This document shows, piece after piece, positions 8,621 through 16,863 of a stretch of 64,000 bases of DNA; position 1 is the first letter of the stretch; every line of letters starts with the position of its first letter. This DNA is from Azoarcus sp. DD4 (GTDB lineage Bacteria > Pseudomonadota > Gammaproteobacteria > Burkholderiales > Rhodocyclaceae). The DNA lies in assembly GCF_006496635.1 (NCBI RefSeq), contig NZ_CP022958.1:3472001-3536000 (forward strand). The letters are read 5' to 3'. The position numbers and the translations under genes were made by a program. The notes beneath the pieces are model-generated. The model was not told the DNA's origin. It saw only the letters and a program-made list of their open reading frames with translations, and did no database searches.

Positions 8621-9643
8621 ATGAAGAAGACGTTCTGCACCACCCTCGCCGCACTCGCCTGCAGCGGCGCCCACGCCCAGTCCAACGTCACCATCTACGG
8701 TCTGGTCGACACCGGCTTCGCCTACGAGCGCAACAGCCGCAGCGGCCAGGACGCCAAGGCCATCCAGAGCGGCATGCTCAGCTCGAGCCGGCTGGGCTTT
8801 CGCGGCAGCGAAGACCTCGGCAACGGCCTCAAGGCGCTGTGGGTGATCGAGGCCGGCATCCTGTACGACACCGGCAAGCCGCAGCACCCCAACAATTTCT
8901 GGGGTCGCCAGAGCTACCTGGCGCTGGCGGGCGATTTCGGCACCGTCGGCTTCGGCCGCCAGTACGCACCGGAAGACGGCGTCAACGCCCGGTTCGACCC
9001 CTTCGAGCACGGCAGTGGCGGCAACGCGGCCAACATCATGAAGTCGATGGCGATCCGCGCCGACAACTCGGTGAAATACGTCAGCCCCAAGCTCGCCGGC
9101 TTCACCGGCACGCTGGTGTACGGCTTCGGCGAAGTCGCCGGCTCGATGCGCGCCGGGCGTTATCTGGCGGGTTCGGTGGACTACGGCCACGGCCCGCTGG
9201 ATGTGGGCTTCTCCTTCGAGCAGATGCGCAACCTCGCCGACACCGTCACCGGGCGCAAGTACCAGCTCGGCGCCAGCTACGACTTCGGCCCGGCCAAGGT
9301 GTATGCGATGGCCCAGGCCGACCGCGACGTCGACGGCGCCACCCCCACCCGCGGCGCCCAGTCAAACCAGTACCTGCTCGGCCTCACCGCGCCGCTCGGC
9401 CGCAACGGCAAGCTGCTCGCCTCGTGGGTGCGCGAGGACGACAAGGACGCCGCCGACCGCGACGCCGACATGTGGGCGGTGGGCTATGTGCACACGCTAT
9501 CGAAGCGCACCGACCTCTATGGCGTCTATGCCCACATGGTGGCCGACAACAACCCGGCGATCAGCCTGGGCAACGCGCAGAACGCCGCGATCGTTGCAGG
9601 TGCCGACCGCTCGGTGAACATCGGCATCCGCCACCGCTTCTGA
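8621..9643 (+). CDS. Outer-membrane porin (Gram-negative trimeric type)
   Basis: A 340-residue porin with signal peptide ending GAHA/QS at about residue 19, followed by SNVTIYGLVDTGFAYE, the hallmark start of betaproteobacterial porins. The protein ends in Phe (GIRHRF), as required for barrel assembly. A very strong AAGGAGG lies 4 bp before the ATG. It sits at the end of the dehydrogenase operon, though a separate promoter in the 187-bp upstream spacer cannot be excluded. It probably admits the island's substrate across the outer membrane. Confidence 0.92.
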   Translation: MKKTFCTTLAALACSGAHAQSNVTIYGLVDTGFAYERNSRSGQDAKAIQSGMLSSSRLGFRGSEDLGNGLKALWVIEAGILYDTGKPQHPNNFWGRQSYLALAGDFGTVGFGRQYAPEDGVNARFDPFEHGSGGNAANIMKSMAIRADNSVKYVSPKLAGFTGTLVYGFGEVAGSMRAGRYLAGSVDYGHGPLDVGFSFEQMRNLADTVTGRKYQLGASYDFGPAKVYAMAQADRDVDGATPTRGAQSNQYLLGLTAPLGRNGKLLASWVREDDKDAADRDADMWAVGYVHTLSKRTDLYGVYAHMVADNNPAISLGNAQNAAIVAGADRSVNIGIRHRF

Positions 9644-9679
9644 GTGCCCATCCCCCCCGGGGCCAGCCTGTGCCCGGCC

Positions 9680-10618
9680 TCAGCTGCCCTGCCGCCCGCG
9701 GTAGGTGCTTGGGCTGAGGCCGGTGCGGCGCTTGAAGAAGCGGCAGAAATAGGCCGGATCCTCGAAGCCGAGATCGCTTGCGATGCGCGTCACCGGCGCC
9801 GCGGTATACACCAGGCGCCGGCTGGCCTCGCGGGTCAGGCGCTCGTGGATGTATTCGAGCGCGGCGCGGCCGCTGGCCGCACGGGTCAGGCGGTTGAGGC
9901 TGGGCGTGCTGAGGCCGAGCTGGGCCGCGTAGCGCGACAGCGGCCAGTGCGCCAGGAAATGCTCTTCCACCAGCAGCACGAAGCGGGTCAGCAAGGCCTG
10001 GTGATGGCGCGCCCGCCTCCCCGCCGCGGCGGCGGACACGCTGCGCGCGCAGCCCTGCGCCAACCGCCACACCACCGCCTGCGCCAGCCAGCGCACCACT
10101 GGCGCATCGGTGGCGTCGGGCGCGGCGAATTCCTCGGCGAGCTGGCGGAAGAGGCCGTCAAGCCGGCGCGCGGCGGCGTCCTCGTCACTCTCCAACTGCA
10201 ACACGCGCGGGGCGGCGAAGAGCTGGCGCAGCGATTCGCCCGCCGTCTGCAGATCGCCTTCGACCAGGAAACGGCCGTCGAGCGTCAGCACCATGCCCTG
10301 GGTGCCGGGCGCGAAGCGGAAGCCGTGCACCGCGCCGGGCGGGATCACGATGGCCGCCGGCCCGGCAACGTCTTCCTGACATTCATCCAGCGCCACCTGC
10401 GCCGCACCCTCGCCCACCCAGACCAGCTGGTAAAGGCCGCGGTGCACATGCGGTTCGATCTCCCACTCATACAGGCTGCTGCGCAGCTCGATGGCCTCGA
10501 TATGCATCAACTCCAGCGTCGGCGTGGCGGTTTCACCGTACAGCGCAAATGCGGGAATGGCGCGTTGGCGGGCAGCCGGCACACGTGGCGATGGGGGGAA
10601 GGTCGGCAGGGTCGTCAT
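9680..10618 (-). CDS. AraC-family regulator (paralogue of the one at 3606-4511)
   Basis: A 312-residue regulator with cupin sensor (WEIEPHVHRG; VIPPGAVHGFRF) and C-terminal AraC domain ending APVTRIASDLGFEDPAYFCRFFKRRTG. The start at 10618 gives the same MTTLP N-terminus as the paralogue; an upstream in-frame ATG at 10666 would overlap the divergent inverted repeat. Neither has a convincing ribosome site, so the start is uncertain. It is divergent from the P450 gene and is the best candidate for its activator. Confidence 0.85.
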   Translation of the reverse strand: MTTLPTFPPSPRVPAARQRAIPAFALYGETATPTLELMHIEAIELRSSLYEWEIEPHVHRGLYQLVWVGEGAAQVALDECQEDVAGPAAIVIPPGAVHGFRFAPGTQGMVLTLDGRFLVEGDLQTAGESLRQLFAAPRVLQLESDEDAAARRLDGLFRQLAEEFAAPDATDAPVVRWLAQAVVWRLAQGCARSVSAAAAGRRARHHQALLTRFVLLVEEHFLAHWPLSRYAAQLGLSTPSLNRLTRAASGRAALEYIHERLTREASRRLVYTAAPVTRIASDLGFEDPAYFCRFFKRRTGLSPSTYRGRQGS

Positions 10619-10659
10619 GCTGCGGCGCACCGTGAATGGAAAGATAGATTTGATCGAAA

Positions 10660-10716
10660 AGTGCAATCACTACCAAGTTTATTGCACTGACTCGAATAAC
10701 CATGCTGACCTATAGT
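10660..10716 (+). promoter_or_regulatory. Inverted repeat and promoter upstream of the P450 operon
   Basis: AGTGCAAT (10660-10667) and ATTGCACT (10681-10688) form a perfect 8-bp inverted repeat with a 13-bp spacer, so half-site centres are 21 bp apart. The right half overlaps a candidate -35 CTGACT (10687-10692), followed after 18 bp by TATAGT (10711-10716). This arrangement suits activation of the P450 gene by the divergently encoded AraC protein. It differs from the direct-repeat element at 1101 and 4541. Binding is inferred. Confidence 0.6.
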
Positions 10717-10784
10717 GTATCCACGCAATCGCCTTAAATCAGCGATTTCATGCGGAATCTACCAATAACGATCGGAGACACGCG

Positions 10785-11948
10785 ATGTTCAGTTTCGACC
10801 CGTACTCCCCCGCTGTGGATGCGGATCCGTTTCCTTTTTACAAGACGCTGCGCGACGAGCACCCCTGCTTCTGGAGCAAGGAAGCGAACATGTGGGTGCT
10901 GTCGCGCTATGCCGACATCGTCACCGCGCTCAACGACTGGCAGACCTTCTCCTCGGCCAAGGGCAACCTGATGACCGAGCTGCCCAACCGCGCCGGGGCC
11001 ACCCTGGGCACCACCGATCCCCCGCGCCACGACCGCCTGCGCGGCCTGGTCCAGCACGCCTTCATGAAGCGCAACCTCGAGAGCCTAGTCGAGCCGATCC
11101 GCCAGATCGCGCGCGAAACCGCGGCGCCGCTGGCCGACCTCAGGCAGTTCGACTTCATCGAGGACTTCTCGTCGAAGTTCACCGTGCGCGTTCTTTTCGC
11201 CGCGCTCGGCCTGCCGCTGGGCGACGAGGCCCAGGTGCGCGAAAAGGCCGTGACCATGGTGCAGTCCGACGCCGCCACCCGGCAGAAAGGCCCGGAGCAT
11301 ATCGCCGCCTACAACTGGATGCAGGACTACGCCAGCAAGGTCATCGCCGAGCGCCGCAAGAACCCGCAGCACGACCTGATCTCCCACTTCTCGATGGCCG
11401 AGATCGACGGCGACCGGCTGGACGAACGCGAGGTGCTGCTCACCGTCACCACGCTGATCATGGCCGGCATCGAATCGCTCGGCGGCTTCATGGGCATGTT
11501 CGCGCTCAACATGGCCGACCATGCCGACGCCCGCCGCCAATGCGTGGCCAACCCCGAGCTGCTGGTCGACGCGGTGGAGGAATCGCTGCGCTTCAACACC
11601 TCGGCACAGCGCTTCCGCCGCTGCCTGACGCGCGACCACACCCTGCACGGCCAGACCATGCGCGAAGGCGACTTCGTCTGTCTCGCTTACGGTTCCGGTA
11701 ACCGCGACGAGCGCCAGTTCCCCAACCCCGACGTCTATGACATCGCCCGCAAGCCCAAGGGCCACCTCGGTTTCGGCGGTGCCGTGCATGCCTGTCTCGG
11801 CACCACCATCGCCCGCATCTCGGTGAAGGCCGCGATGGAAGCCTTCCACCAGGTGGTGCCGGACTACGTGCGCGTGCAGGAACACCTGCCGTGGATGCCC
11901 TCCTCCACCTTCCGCAGCCCGCTGCGGCTGGAACTCGCCCGCGCCTGA
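10785..11948 (+). CDS. Cytochrome P450 (class I, bacterial CYP)
   Basis: A 387-residue soluble P450. DPPRHDRLRG at 78-87 marks the C helix, E-S-L-R at 266-269 is the ExxR pair, and Cys337 in FGGAVHACLG is the haem thiolate. Two departures from consensus are visible. The I-helix reads AGIES (227-231), with Ser where the oxygen-activating Thr usually is. The Cys-loop has Ala333 where FxxGxxxCxG normally has Gly. The following ferredoxin and reductase complete the electron chain. In the proposed pathway it would hydroxylate the ring of an alicyclic carboxylate; aromatic O-demethylation is the main alternative. The fold is certain, the substrate is not. Confidence 0.9.
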   Translation: MFSFDPYSPAVDADPFPFYKTLRDEHPCFWSKEANMWVLSRYADIVTALNDWQTFSSAKGNLMTELPNRAGATLGTTDPPRHDRLRGLVQHAFMKRNLESLVEPIRQIARETAAPLADLRQFDFIEDFSSKFTVRVLFAALGLPLGDEAQVREKAVTMVQSDAATRQKGPEHIAAYNWMQDYASKVIAERRKNPQHDLISHFSMAEIDGDRLDEREVLLTVTTLIMAGIESLGGFMGMFALNMADHADARRQCVANPELLVDAVEESLRFNTSAQRFRRCLTRDHTLHGQTMREGDFVCLAYGSGNRDERQFPNPDVYDIARKPKGHLGFGGAVHACLGTTIARISVKAAMEAFHQVVPDYVRVQEHLPWMPSSTFRSPLRLELARA

Positions 11949-12030
11949 AGCACGCGTACATGCGGCGCGGCGGCAGGGATGCCGCCGCGCCGCCACCCAC
12001 CCCATAACATCCCGCAAGAGGAGACGAACC

Positions 12031-12354
12031 ATGGTCATGGTCACCTATATCGAACCCAATGGCAGCGAACAGAACATCGACGTCCCCGAAGGCTGGAGCC
12101 TGATGCAGGCCGCCATGTCGAACGGCGTCGACGGCATCGAAGCCGAATGCGGCGGCTCCTGCGCCTGCGCCACCTGCCACTGCTATGTGGACGAAGCCTG
12201 GGCCGCGCGCGTACCCGCAGCAGCCGAGAACGAACTGGCGATGCTGGACAACGTCGCCGCCGAGCGCCGCCCGACCAGCCGCCTGTCCTGCCAGATCAAG
12301 GCCACGGCCGATCTCGACGGCATCGTCGTGCGCCTGCCCACCAGCCAGAGCTGA
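12031..12354 (+). CDS. [2Fe-2S] ferredoxin, putidaredoxin/adrenodoxin type
   Basis: A 107-residue ferredoxin. Cluster ligands are Cys40, Cys46, Cys49 and Cys87 (C-x5-C-x2-C then C), the adrenodoxin-class spacing used to feed bacterial P450s. Two extra cysteines, Cys44 and Cys51, flank the cluster loop. The start at 12031 has GAGGAGA upstream; an ATG two codons later is also possible. It lies between the P450 and the reductase and is 3 bp from the latter, so these two are one transcript and probably one electron-transfer pair. Confidence 0.92.
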   Translation: MVMVTYIEPNGSEQNIDVPEGWSLMQAAMSNGVDGIEAECGGSCACATCHCYVDEAWAARVPAAAENELAMLDNVAAERRPTSRLSCQIKATADLDGIVVRLPTSQS

Positions 12355-12357
12355 GAC

Positions 12358-13632
12358 ATGGATACGTCGCGCATTGCTGGATCTGCGAGCGTCATGCAGC
12401 CGGGCGAGGGCCCCATCGTCATTGTCGGTGCGGGGCAATCCGGGCTGCAGGTGGCGGAGTCCCTGCGCAGCGAGGGCTATGCCGGGCAGATCCTGATGGT
12501 GGGCGACGAACCCTGCCCGCCCTACCATCGTCCGCCGCTGTCCAAGGCCTATCTCGCCGGCGAGGCCAGCGAAGCGCAGCTCACCATCCGCGCGCCGGAA
12601 GCGCTGACGAAGAAGCGGATCGAGCTAATCGCCGGCGTCGGCGTGCAATCCATAGACCGCGCCAATACCCTGCTGACCCTCGGCGACGGCCGCAAGCTCG
12701 CCTATGCCGGCCTCGCGCTCGCCACCGGCTCGCGCGCACGGCCGCTGCCGGTGCCCGGCGCCGGGCTCGCCAACGTATTCGCGCTGCGCACGCTGGCCGA
12801 TACCCGCCGCATCGCCGCCGCACTCGAAACCGCGCAGCGGGTGGTGGTGATCGGCGGCGGCTTCATCGGCCTGGAATTCGCCGCCGTCGCCGCCAAGCAG
12901 GGCAAGACGGTGACCGTGCTCGAAGCCGCCGAACGGCTGATGGCGCGCGTGGTGGCGCCGCCGGTATCGGACTTCTACGCCGGACTGCACGGCAGCCACG
13001 GCGTCGCCATCGAACTCGGCGCCCAGGTGTCGGCCCTGGTCGGCAAGGCCGGCGAGCAACAGGATGTCGTCGCGGCGGTACGCACCACCGACGGCCGCGA
13101 GTTCGCCGCCGACCTGGTGATCGTCGGCATCGGCATCCTGCCCAACAGCGAGCTGGCCGAAGCGGCCGGGCTGGCCTGCGAGCGCGGCATCGTGGTCGAT
13201 GCCTGCTCGCGCACGTCCGATCCGCGCATCGTCGCCAGCGGCGACTGCACAGCGCGCCGCCTGGCCGACGGCAGCCTGCTGCGGCTGGAATCGGTGCAGA
13301 ACGCGGTCGAGCAGGGCAAGTCGGCCGCCGCCGCGCTACTGGGAACAGACCGCCCCTTCACCGCCGCGCCCTGGTTCTGGTCCGACCAGTACGAGGTCAA
13401 GCTGCAGATGGTGGGGCTGTCAGCCGGCTACGATACCGTCGTCAGCCGGGGCGCAGCCGAGGATCACCGCTTCTCGGTGTTCTACTTCCGGGACGAGCGG
13501 CTGATCGCGATCGACTCGATCAACCAGCCGCAGGTGCACATGACGGGCCGCAAGCTGCTCGACAAGGGCAACAGCCTGAGCCCGGCGCAGGCCGCCGATC
13601 CGGCCTTCGATCTCGCCACCGCAGCGGTGTGA
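12358..13632 (+). CDS. FAD-dependent ferredoxin reductase (putidaredoxin-reductase type)
   Basis: A 424-residue NAD(P)H:ferredoxin reductase with the FAD motif GAGQSG (24-29), the NAD motif GGGFIG (166-171) and the ASGDCTA segment that contacts FAD. Length and order match putidaredoxin and rhodocoxin reductases. ATG 12358 follows the ferredoxin stop by 3 bp; Met13 is an alternative start closer to the family's usual N-terminus. It passes electrons from NADH to the ferredoxin and on to the P450. Confidence 0.92.
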   Translation: MDTSRIAGSASVMQPGEGPIVIVGAGQSGLQVAESLRSEGYAGQILMVGDEPCPPYHRPPLSKAYLAGEASEAQLTIRAPEALTKKRIELIAGVGVQSIDRANTLLTLGDGRKLAYAGLALATGSRARPLPVPGAGLANVFALRTLADTRRIAAALETAQRVVVIGGGFIGLEFAAVAAKQGKTVTVLEAAERLMARVVAPPVSDFYAGLHGSHGVAIELGAQVSALVGKAGEQQDVVAAVRTTDGREFAADLVIVGIGILPNSELAEAAGLACERGIVVDACSRTSDPRIVASGDCTARRLADGSLLRLESVQNAVEQGKSAAAALLGTDRPFTAAPWFWSDQYEVKLQMVGLSAGYDTVVSRGAAEDHRFSVFYFRDERLIAIDSINQPQVHMTGRKLLDKGNSLSPAQAADPAFDLATAAV

Positions 13633-13636
13633 TCGT

Positions 13637-13671
13637 CGCCGCGGCCGTCCGCCAGCGCGACGGCCGCGGCG
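13637..13671. terminator. Bidirectional hairpin after the P450 operon
   Basis: A perfect 13-bp stem at 13637-13649 / 13659-13671 with a 9-base loop separates the convergent reductase and lipoprotein genes. There is no T-run, so efficiency is uncertain. Confidence 0.55.
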
Positions 13672-13676
13672 CCCCC

Positions 13677-14228
13677 TCAGAGATCCAGCTCGGCGATCGC
13701 CCGCAGGCCGCGGTCGATGTTGTCGCGCGCCGCGCCTTCCACCGCCAGCCGCAAGCGGGTGACGCCGACGAAGGCATCACCCATGGTGGCGGTGTAGGTC
13801 GATCTGATCGCCTTGCGCATCACCACCGAGCCGTCGGCGGCTTTGACCAGCGACCAGCCGGCATCCATCTCCACGGTGAAGCTGCCGCCGAACAGCGGCT
13901 TGTCGATGCGGGTGATGACCACGTTCAGCTCGTAGTCCCCGCCCTTGCCCTGAACCACCGCGGAGAACAGCTTCGAGGCCTTGATGGAGGCTTCCAGCGC
14001 GGCCTTGAACTCGGCATTGTCGATGTTGGAACTGTCGAACGCGCCGGTCTCGCTCCCCCCCTGCACCCCGACCCCGACGCTGTGGGGATGGTGCTTGACC
14101 AGCTTCACCTCCTGCACCGCCATACCCTCCCGGCTGGCCGGCGAGGCGCAGCCGCCGAGCATCGCCGCCGCCAGCAACGCGACCGCGAGCCAGCCGGCGA
14201 CAGCGGAACGTCCCGTCTTCGCACTCAT
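13677..14228 (-). CDS. Small lipoprotein, unknown function
   Basis: A 183-residue lipoprotein with a hydrophobic signal and lipobox ending MLGGC. The remainder is soluble, with no motif I recognise. The start at 14228 overlaps the stop of the upstream lipoprotein gene by ATGA, so the two are coupled. The mature chain looks like a small alpha/beta domain (DNAEFKAALEASIKASKLFSAV, then beta-rich), reminiscent of envelope lipoproteins of unknown function. No role is assigned. Confidence 0.75.
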   Translation of the reverse strand: MSAKTGRSAVAGWLAVALLAAAMLGGCASPASREGMAVQEVKLVKHHPHSVGVGVQGGSETGAFDSSNIDNAEFKAALEASIKASKLFSAVVQGKGGDYELNVVITRIDKPLFGGSFTVEMDAGWSLVKAADGSVVMRKAIRSTYTATMGDAFVGVTRLRLAVEGAARDNIDRGLRAIAELDL

Positions 14229-14671
14229 TCCTTCTCCCCTCCCTTGAAGATGTTGCCGATCACCTCGTCCACCATGCCCTGCGCCGACTTGCGCGTGAGC
14301 GAGGTATGCAGCGAGGTGCCGGTGGCCAGCGGATAGTCGGTCCTGGGGTCGCGGATGGTGATGGTGAGTTCGAGCAGATACATGGTGATGTCCCACATCC
14401 ACTTGTCCCAGTAGGTCACCAGCGCATCGACATCGGTACGCTTCTCGGTGCCGGTACTCACCTCATAACCCATGCCGCGCAGCTTGTCGGCGATCAGCAC
14501 ATTGACGTTGTAACCGTCTTCCTCCAGCCGCTGCACGTGCATGGTCTTCATCGCAGCCAGATCGGCACTCGGGTCCACCGTGGCGGTTGCCCGATTGACC
14601 GCACAGCCGGACAGCGCCGCGGCCAGCATCCCGGCCACCAGCAGTAGCAGTATCTTGAGCATTCGCTTCAT
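14225..14671 (-). CDS. Small lipoprotein, unknown function
   Basis: A 148-residue lipoprotein: a MKRMLKILLLLVAG signal and lipobox ending ALSGC at about residue 24. The ATG at 14671 has AGGAGGGGG upstream. The mature part carries TMHVQRLEEDGYNVNVLIADKLRGMGYEV, like the N-terminal fold of several uncharacterised envelope lipoproteins that assemble helix-strand domains. It is first of a two-gene coupled unit. Function unknown. Confidence 0.75.
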   Translation of the reverse strand: MKRMLKILLLLVAGMLAAALSGCAVNRATATVDPSADLAAMKTMHVQRLEEDGYNVNVLIADKLRGMGYEVSTGTEKRTDVDALVTYWDKWMWDITMYLLELTITIRDPRTDYPLATGTSLHTSLTRKSAQGMVDEVIGNIFKGGEKE

Positions 14672-15057
14672 TATTTCCCCCTCCTGCACCGAATCGCCGA
14701 CCGGCAATCCGACCGGCTCCGACCTATGTCGGAAGACATATCTTGCACATTTGCAGGCAACGTGGAGAAAAGCTTCGCGCCGGTTTGACGGAGGTCAACG
14801 GCGGCGCCCGGAACCGGCACCCGGGCCGGCTTGGCGCGCTCGGGCTGGGTCTCGATGAAGAAGCGGAAATCGGCCAGCACCACCGCTACCCTGACTCGAC
14901 CTGCCAATTTCCGCCATTAATGCCAGCATTTCAGACTCAAGACTGCCATTCCGGCAGCCTGCACTGCCAAGCCCTCATCCCAAACACCCCAAGCAACTGA
15001 TTTCAATCGTCTATTTCGTCATGACCCGACGGGCACGGATGTTGATATGGCTAAGCC
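14672..15057. other. Intergenic region between the lipoprotein and cyd operons
   Basis: 386 bp with no credible gene. It holds a short inverted repeat, TATGTC (14725-14730) GGAA GACATA (14735-14740), just upstream of the lipoprotein pair, which could be an operator. The part near 14900-15050 is less GC-rich than its surroundings and should contain the cyd promoter. I could not find a convincing FNR/ANR box. Confidence 0.5.
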
Positions 15058-15291
15058 ATGCCGCATCTATCCGCCCCGCGGGCGACCGACCGCCGCCTCG
15101 TCCGCGAAATCCTCGTCGTCGTCCTCGTCAAGCTCGCCCTGCTCGGCGCGCTGTGGTGGGGTTTCGTGCGCGAGGCCAGGGTGCCGGTGAGCCAGGGCGA
15201 GATGGCGACGCAACTGGTCGCGCCACCCGCCCTCCCGGCGCAATCCGCACAACAAGATCCTGTCCCCGATGGAGCACGCAATGGTCAGTGA
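15058..15291 (+). CDS. cydP: Cytochrome bd oxidase small subunit CydP
   Basis: A 77-residue protein with a basic N-terminus (RATDRRLVREI) and one membrane helix at about residues 18-40 (ILVVVLVKLALLGALWWGF), then a short polar tail. This size, topology and position directly before cydA match the putative small subunit family CydP found in beta- and gammaproteobacteria. It overlaps cydA by 11 bp, so translation is coupled. A membrane-embedded accessory role for the oxidase is likely. Confidence 0.75.
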   Translation: MPHLSAPRATDRRLVREILVVVLVKLALLGALWWGFVREARVPVSQGEMATQLVAPPALPAQSAQQDPVPDGARNGQ

Positions 15292-16849
15292 ACAACTGGT
15301 CGATCTCTCGCGGCTGCAATTCGCCGCAACCGCGATGTACCACTTTCTCTTCGTCCCGCTGACGCTCGGCATGGTGTGGCTGCTCGTCATCATGGAAAGC
15401 GTCTATGTGATGACAGGCAAGACGGTGTACAAGGACATGACCCGCTTCTGGGGCAAGCTCTTCGGCATCAACTTCGCACTCGGCGTCACCACCGGCATCA
15501 CGCTCGAGTTCCAGTTCGGCACCAACTGGGCCTACTACTCGCACTACGTCGGCGACATCTTCGGCGCGCCGCTGGCGATCGAGGGGCTGATGGCCTTCTT
15601 CCTGGAATCGACCTTCATCGGCCTGTTCTTTTTCGGCTGGGACCGCCTGTCGCGCCGCCAGCACCTGCTGGTGACCCTGCTGATGGCTGTCGGCACCAAC
15701 CTGTCGGCGCTGTGGATCCTGATCGCCAACGGCTGGATGCAGAACCCGGTGGGCGCCGAGTTCAGCTACGAGACCATGCGCATGGAGCTGGTGGACTTCT
15801 GGGCCGTCCTGTTCAACCCCGACGCCCAGGCCAAGTTCGTGCATACGGTGTCGGCCGGCTACGTGACCGGCGCGATGTTCGTGCTGTCGATCTCGTCCTT
15901 CTACCTGCTGCGCGGTCGCGACACGGAGTTCGCCAAACGCTCCTTCCGCATTGCCGCCGCCTTCGGCTTTGCGTCGGCCTGCTCGGTGATCGTGCTCGGC
16001 GACGAATCGGGCTACGCGGTAGGCGAAGCGCAGCAGACCAAGCTCGCGGCGATCGAAGCCATGTGGGAGACCGAACCCGCGCCGGCCGGCTTCAACGTCG
16101 TCGCCGTGCCGAACGAGGTCGAGATGAAGAACGACTTCTCCCTGCACATTCCCTGGGTGATGGGCCTCATCGGCACTCGCTCGCTCGACAAGGAAATCCC
16201 CGGCCTGCGCGACATCCTCGCCCGCAACCGTGAGCGCGTTGTCACCGGCATCGAGGCGGTGAAACTGCTCGAACGCCTGCGCAAGAACCCGGCCGACACC
16301 GATGCCAGGGTGGCCTTCGAGCAGGTTCGCGCCGATCTTGGCTTCGGCCTGCTGCTGCGCAAGTACGTCGCATCGATGGACGAGGTCACCGCCGAGCTGA
16401 TCGACCGCGCCGCACGCGACACGCTACCGCGCGTCACGCCGCTGTTCTGGACCTTCCGCCTGATGGTGGCGCTCGGCTTCTTCATGCTGCTGGTGTTCGG
16501 GCTGGCGCTATGGCATTCGCTCAAGGGCGACTTCGCCAGCCGGCCGATGTTGCTGCGGGTCGCGCTGTGGAGTTTGCCGCTGCCGTGGATCGCCTCCGAG
16601 ATGGGCTGGTTCGTGGCCGAGTACGGCCGCCAGCCCTGGACCATCTACGGCGTGCTGCCCACCCACCTGTCGGTATCCACGCTGTCGGTGGACAGCCTGT
16701 ACGGCTCGCTCGCCGGCTTCGTCGGCTTCTACACCCTGCTGCTGGTCGTGGAGATGTACCTGATGGTGAAGTTCGCCCGCCAGGGTCCGGGCAGCCTGGG
16801 CACCGGCCGCTACGAGAACGAACAACGCGGCGAAACCGCACACGCCTGA
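15281..16849 (+). CDS. cydA: Cytochrome bd ubiquinol oxidase subunit I
   Basis: A 522-residue polytopic subunit. The N-terminus LSRLQFAATAMYHFLFVPLTLGM is the CydA signature, with His21 in the position of the haem b595 ligand. GRQPW is present near residue 450, and the Q-loop between helices 6 and 7 is long, as in the Escherichia coli bd-I form. The start at 15281 was chosen over 15269 because GGAG lies 6 bp upstream. It oxidises ubiquinol and reduces O2 with high affinity, with CydB. Confidence 0.96.
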   Translation: MVSEQLVDLSRLQFAATAMYHFLFVPLTLGMVWLLVIMESVYVMTGKTVYKDMTRFWGKLFGINFALGVTTGITLEFQFGTNWAYYSHYVGDIFGAPLAIEGLMAFFLESTFIGLFFFGWDRLSRRQHLLVTLLMAVGTNLSALWILIANGWMQNPVGAEFSYETMRMELVDFWAVLFNPDAQAKFVHTVSAGYVTGAMFVLSISSFYLLRGRDTEFAKRSFRIAAAFGFASACSVIVLGDESGYAVGEAQQTKLAAIEAMWETEPAPAGFNVVAVPNEVEMKNDFSLHIPWVMGLIGTRSLDKEIPGLRDILARNRERVVTGIEAVKLLERLRKNPADTDARVAFEQVRADLGFGLLLRKYVASMDEVTAELIDRAARDTLPRVTPLFWTFRLMVALGFFMLLVFGLALWHSLKGDFASRPMLLRVALWSLPLPWIASEMGWFVAEYGRQPWTIYGVLPTHLSVSTLSVDSLYGSLAGFVGFYTLLLVVEMYLMVKFARQGPGSLGTGRYENEQRGETAHA

Positions 16850-16863
16850 GAGGACGCACAGCC

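Noticed and set aside
15035..15057. Possible FNR/ANR box before the cyd operon (TTGATATGGCTAAG)
   Set aside because: Only the left half matches TTGAT-N4-ATCAA; the right half has two of five matches.
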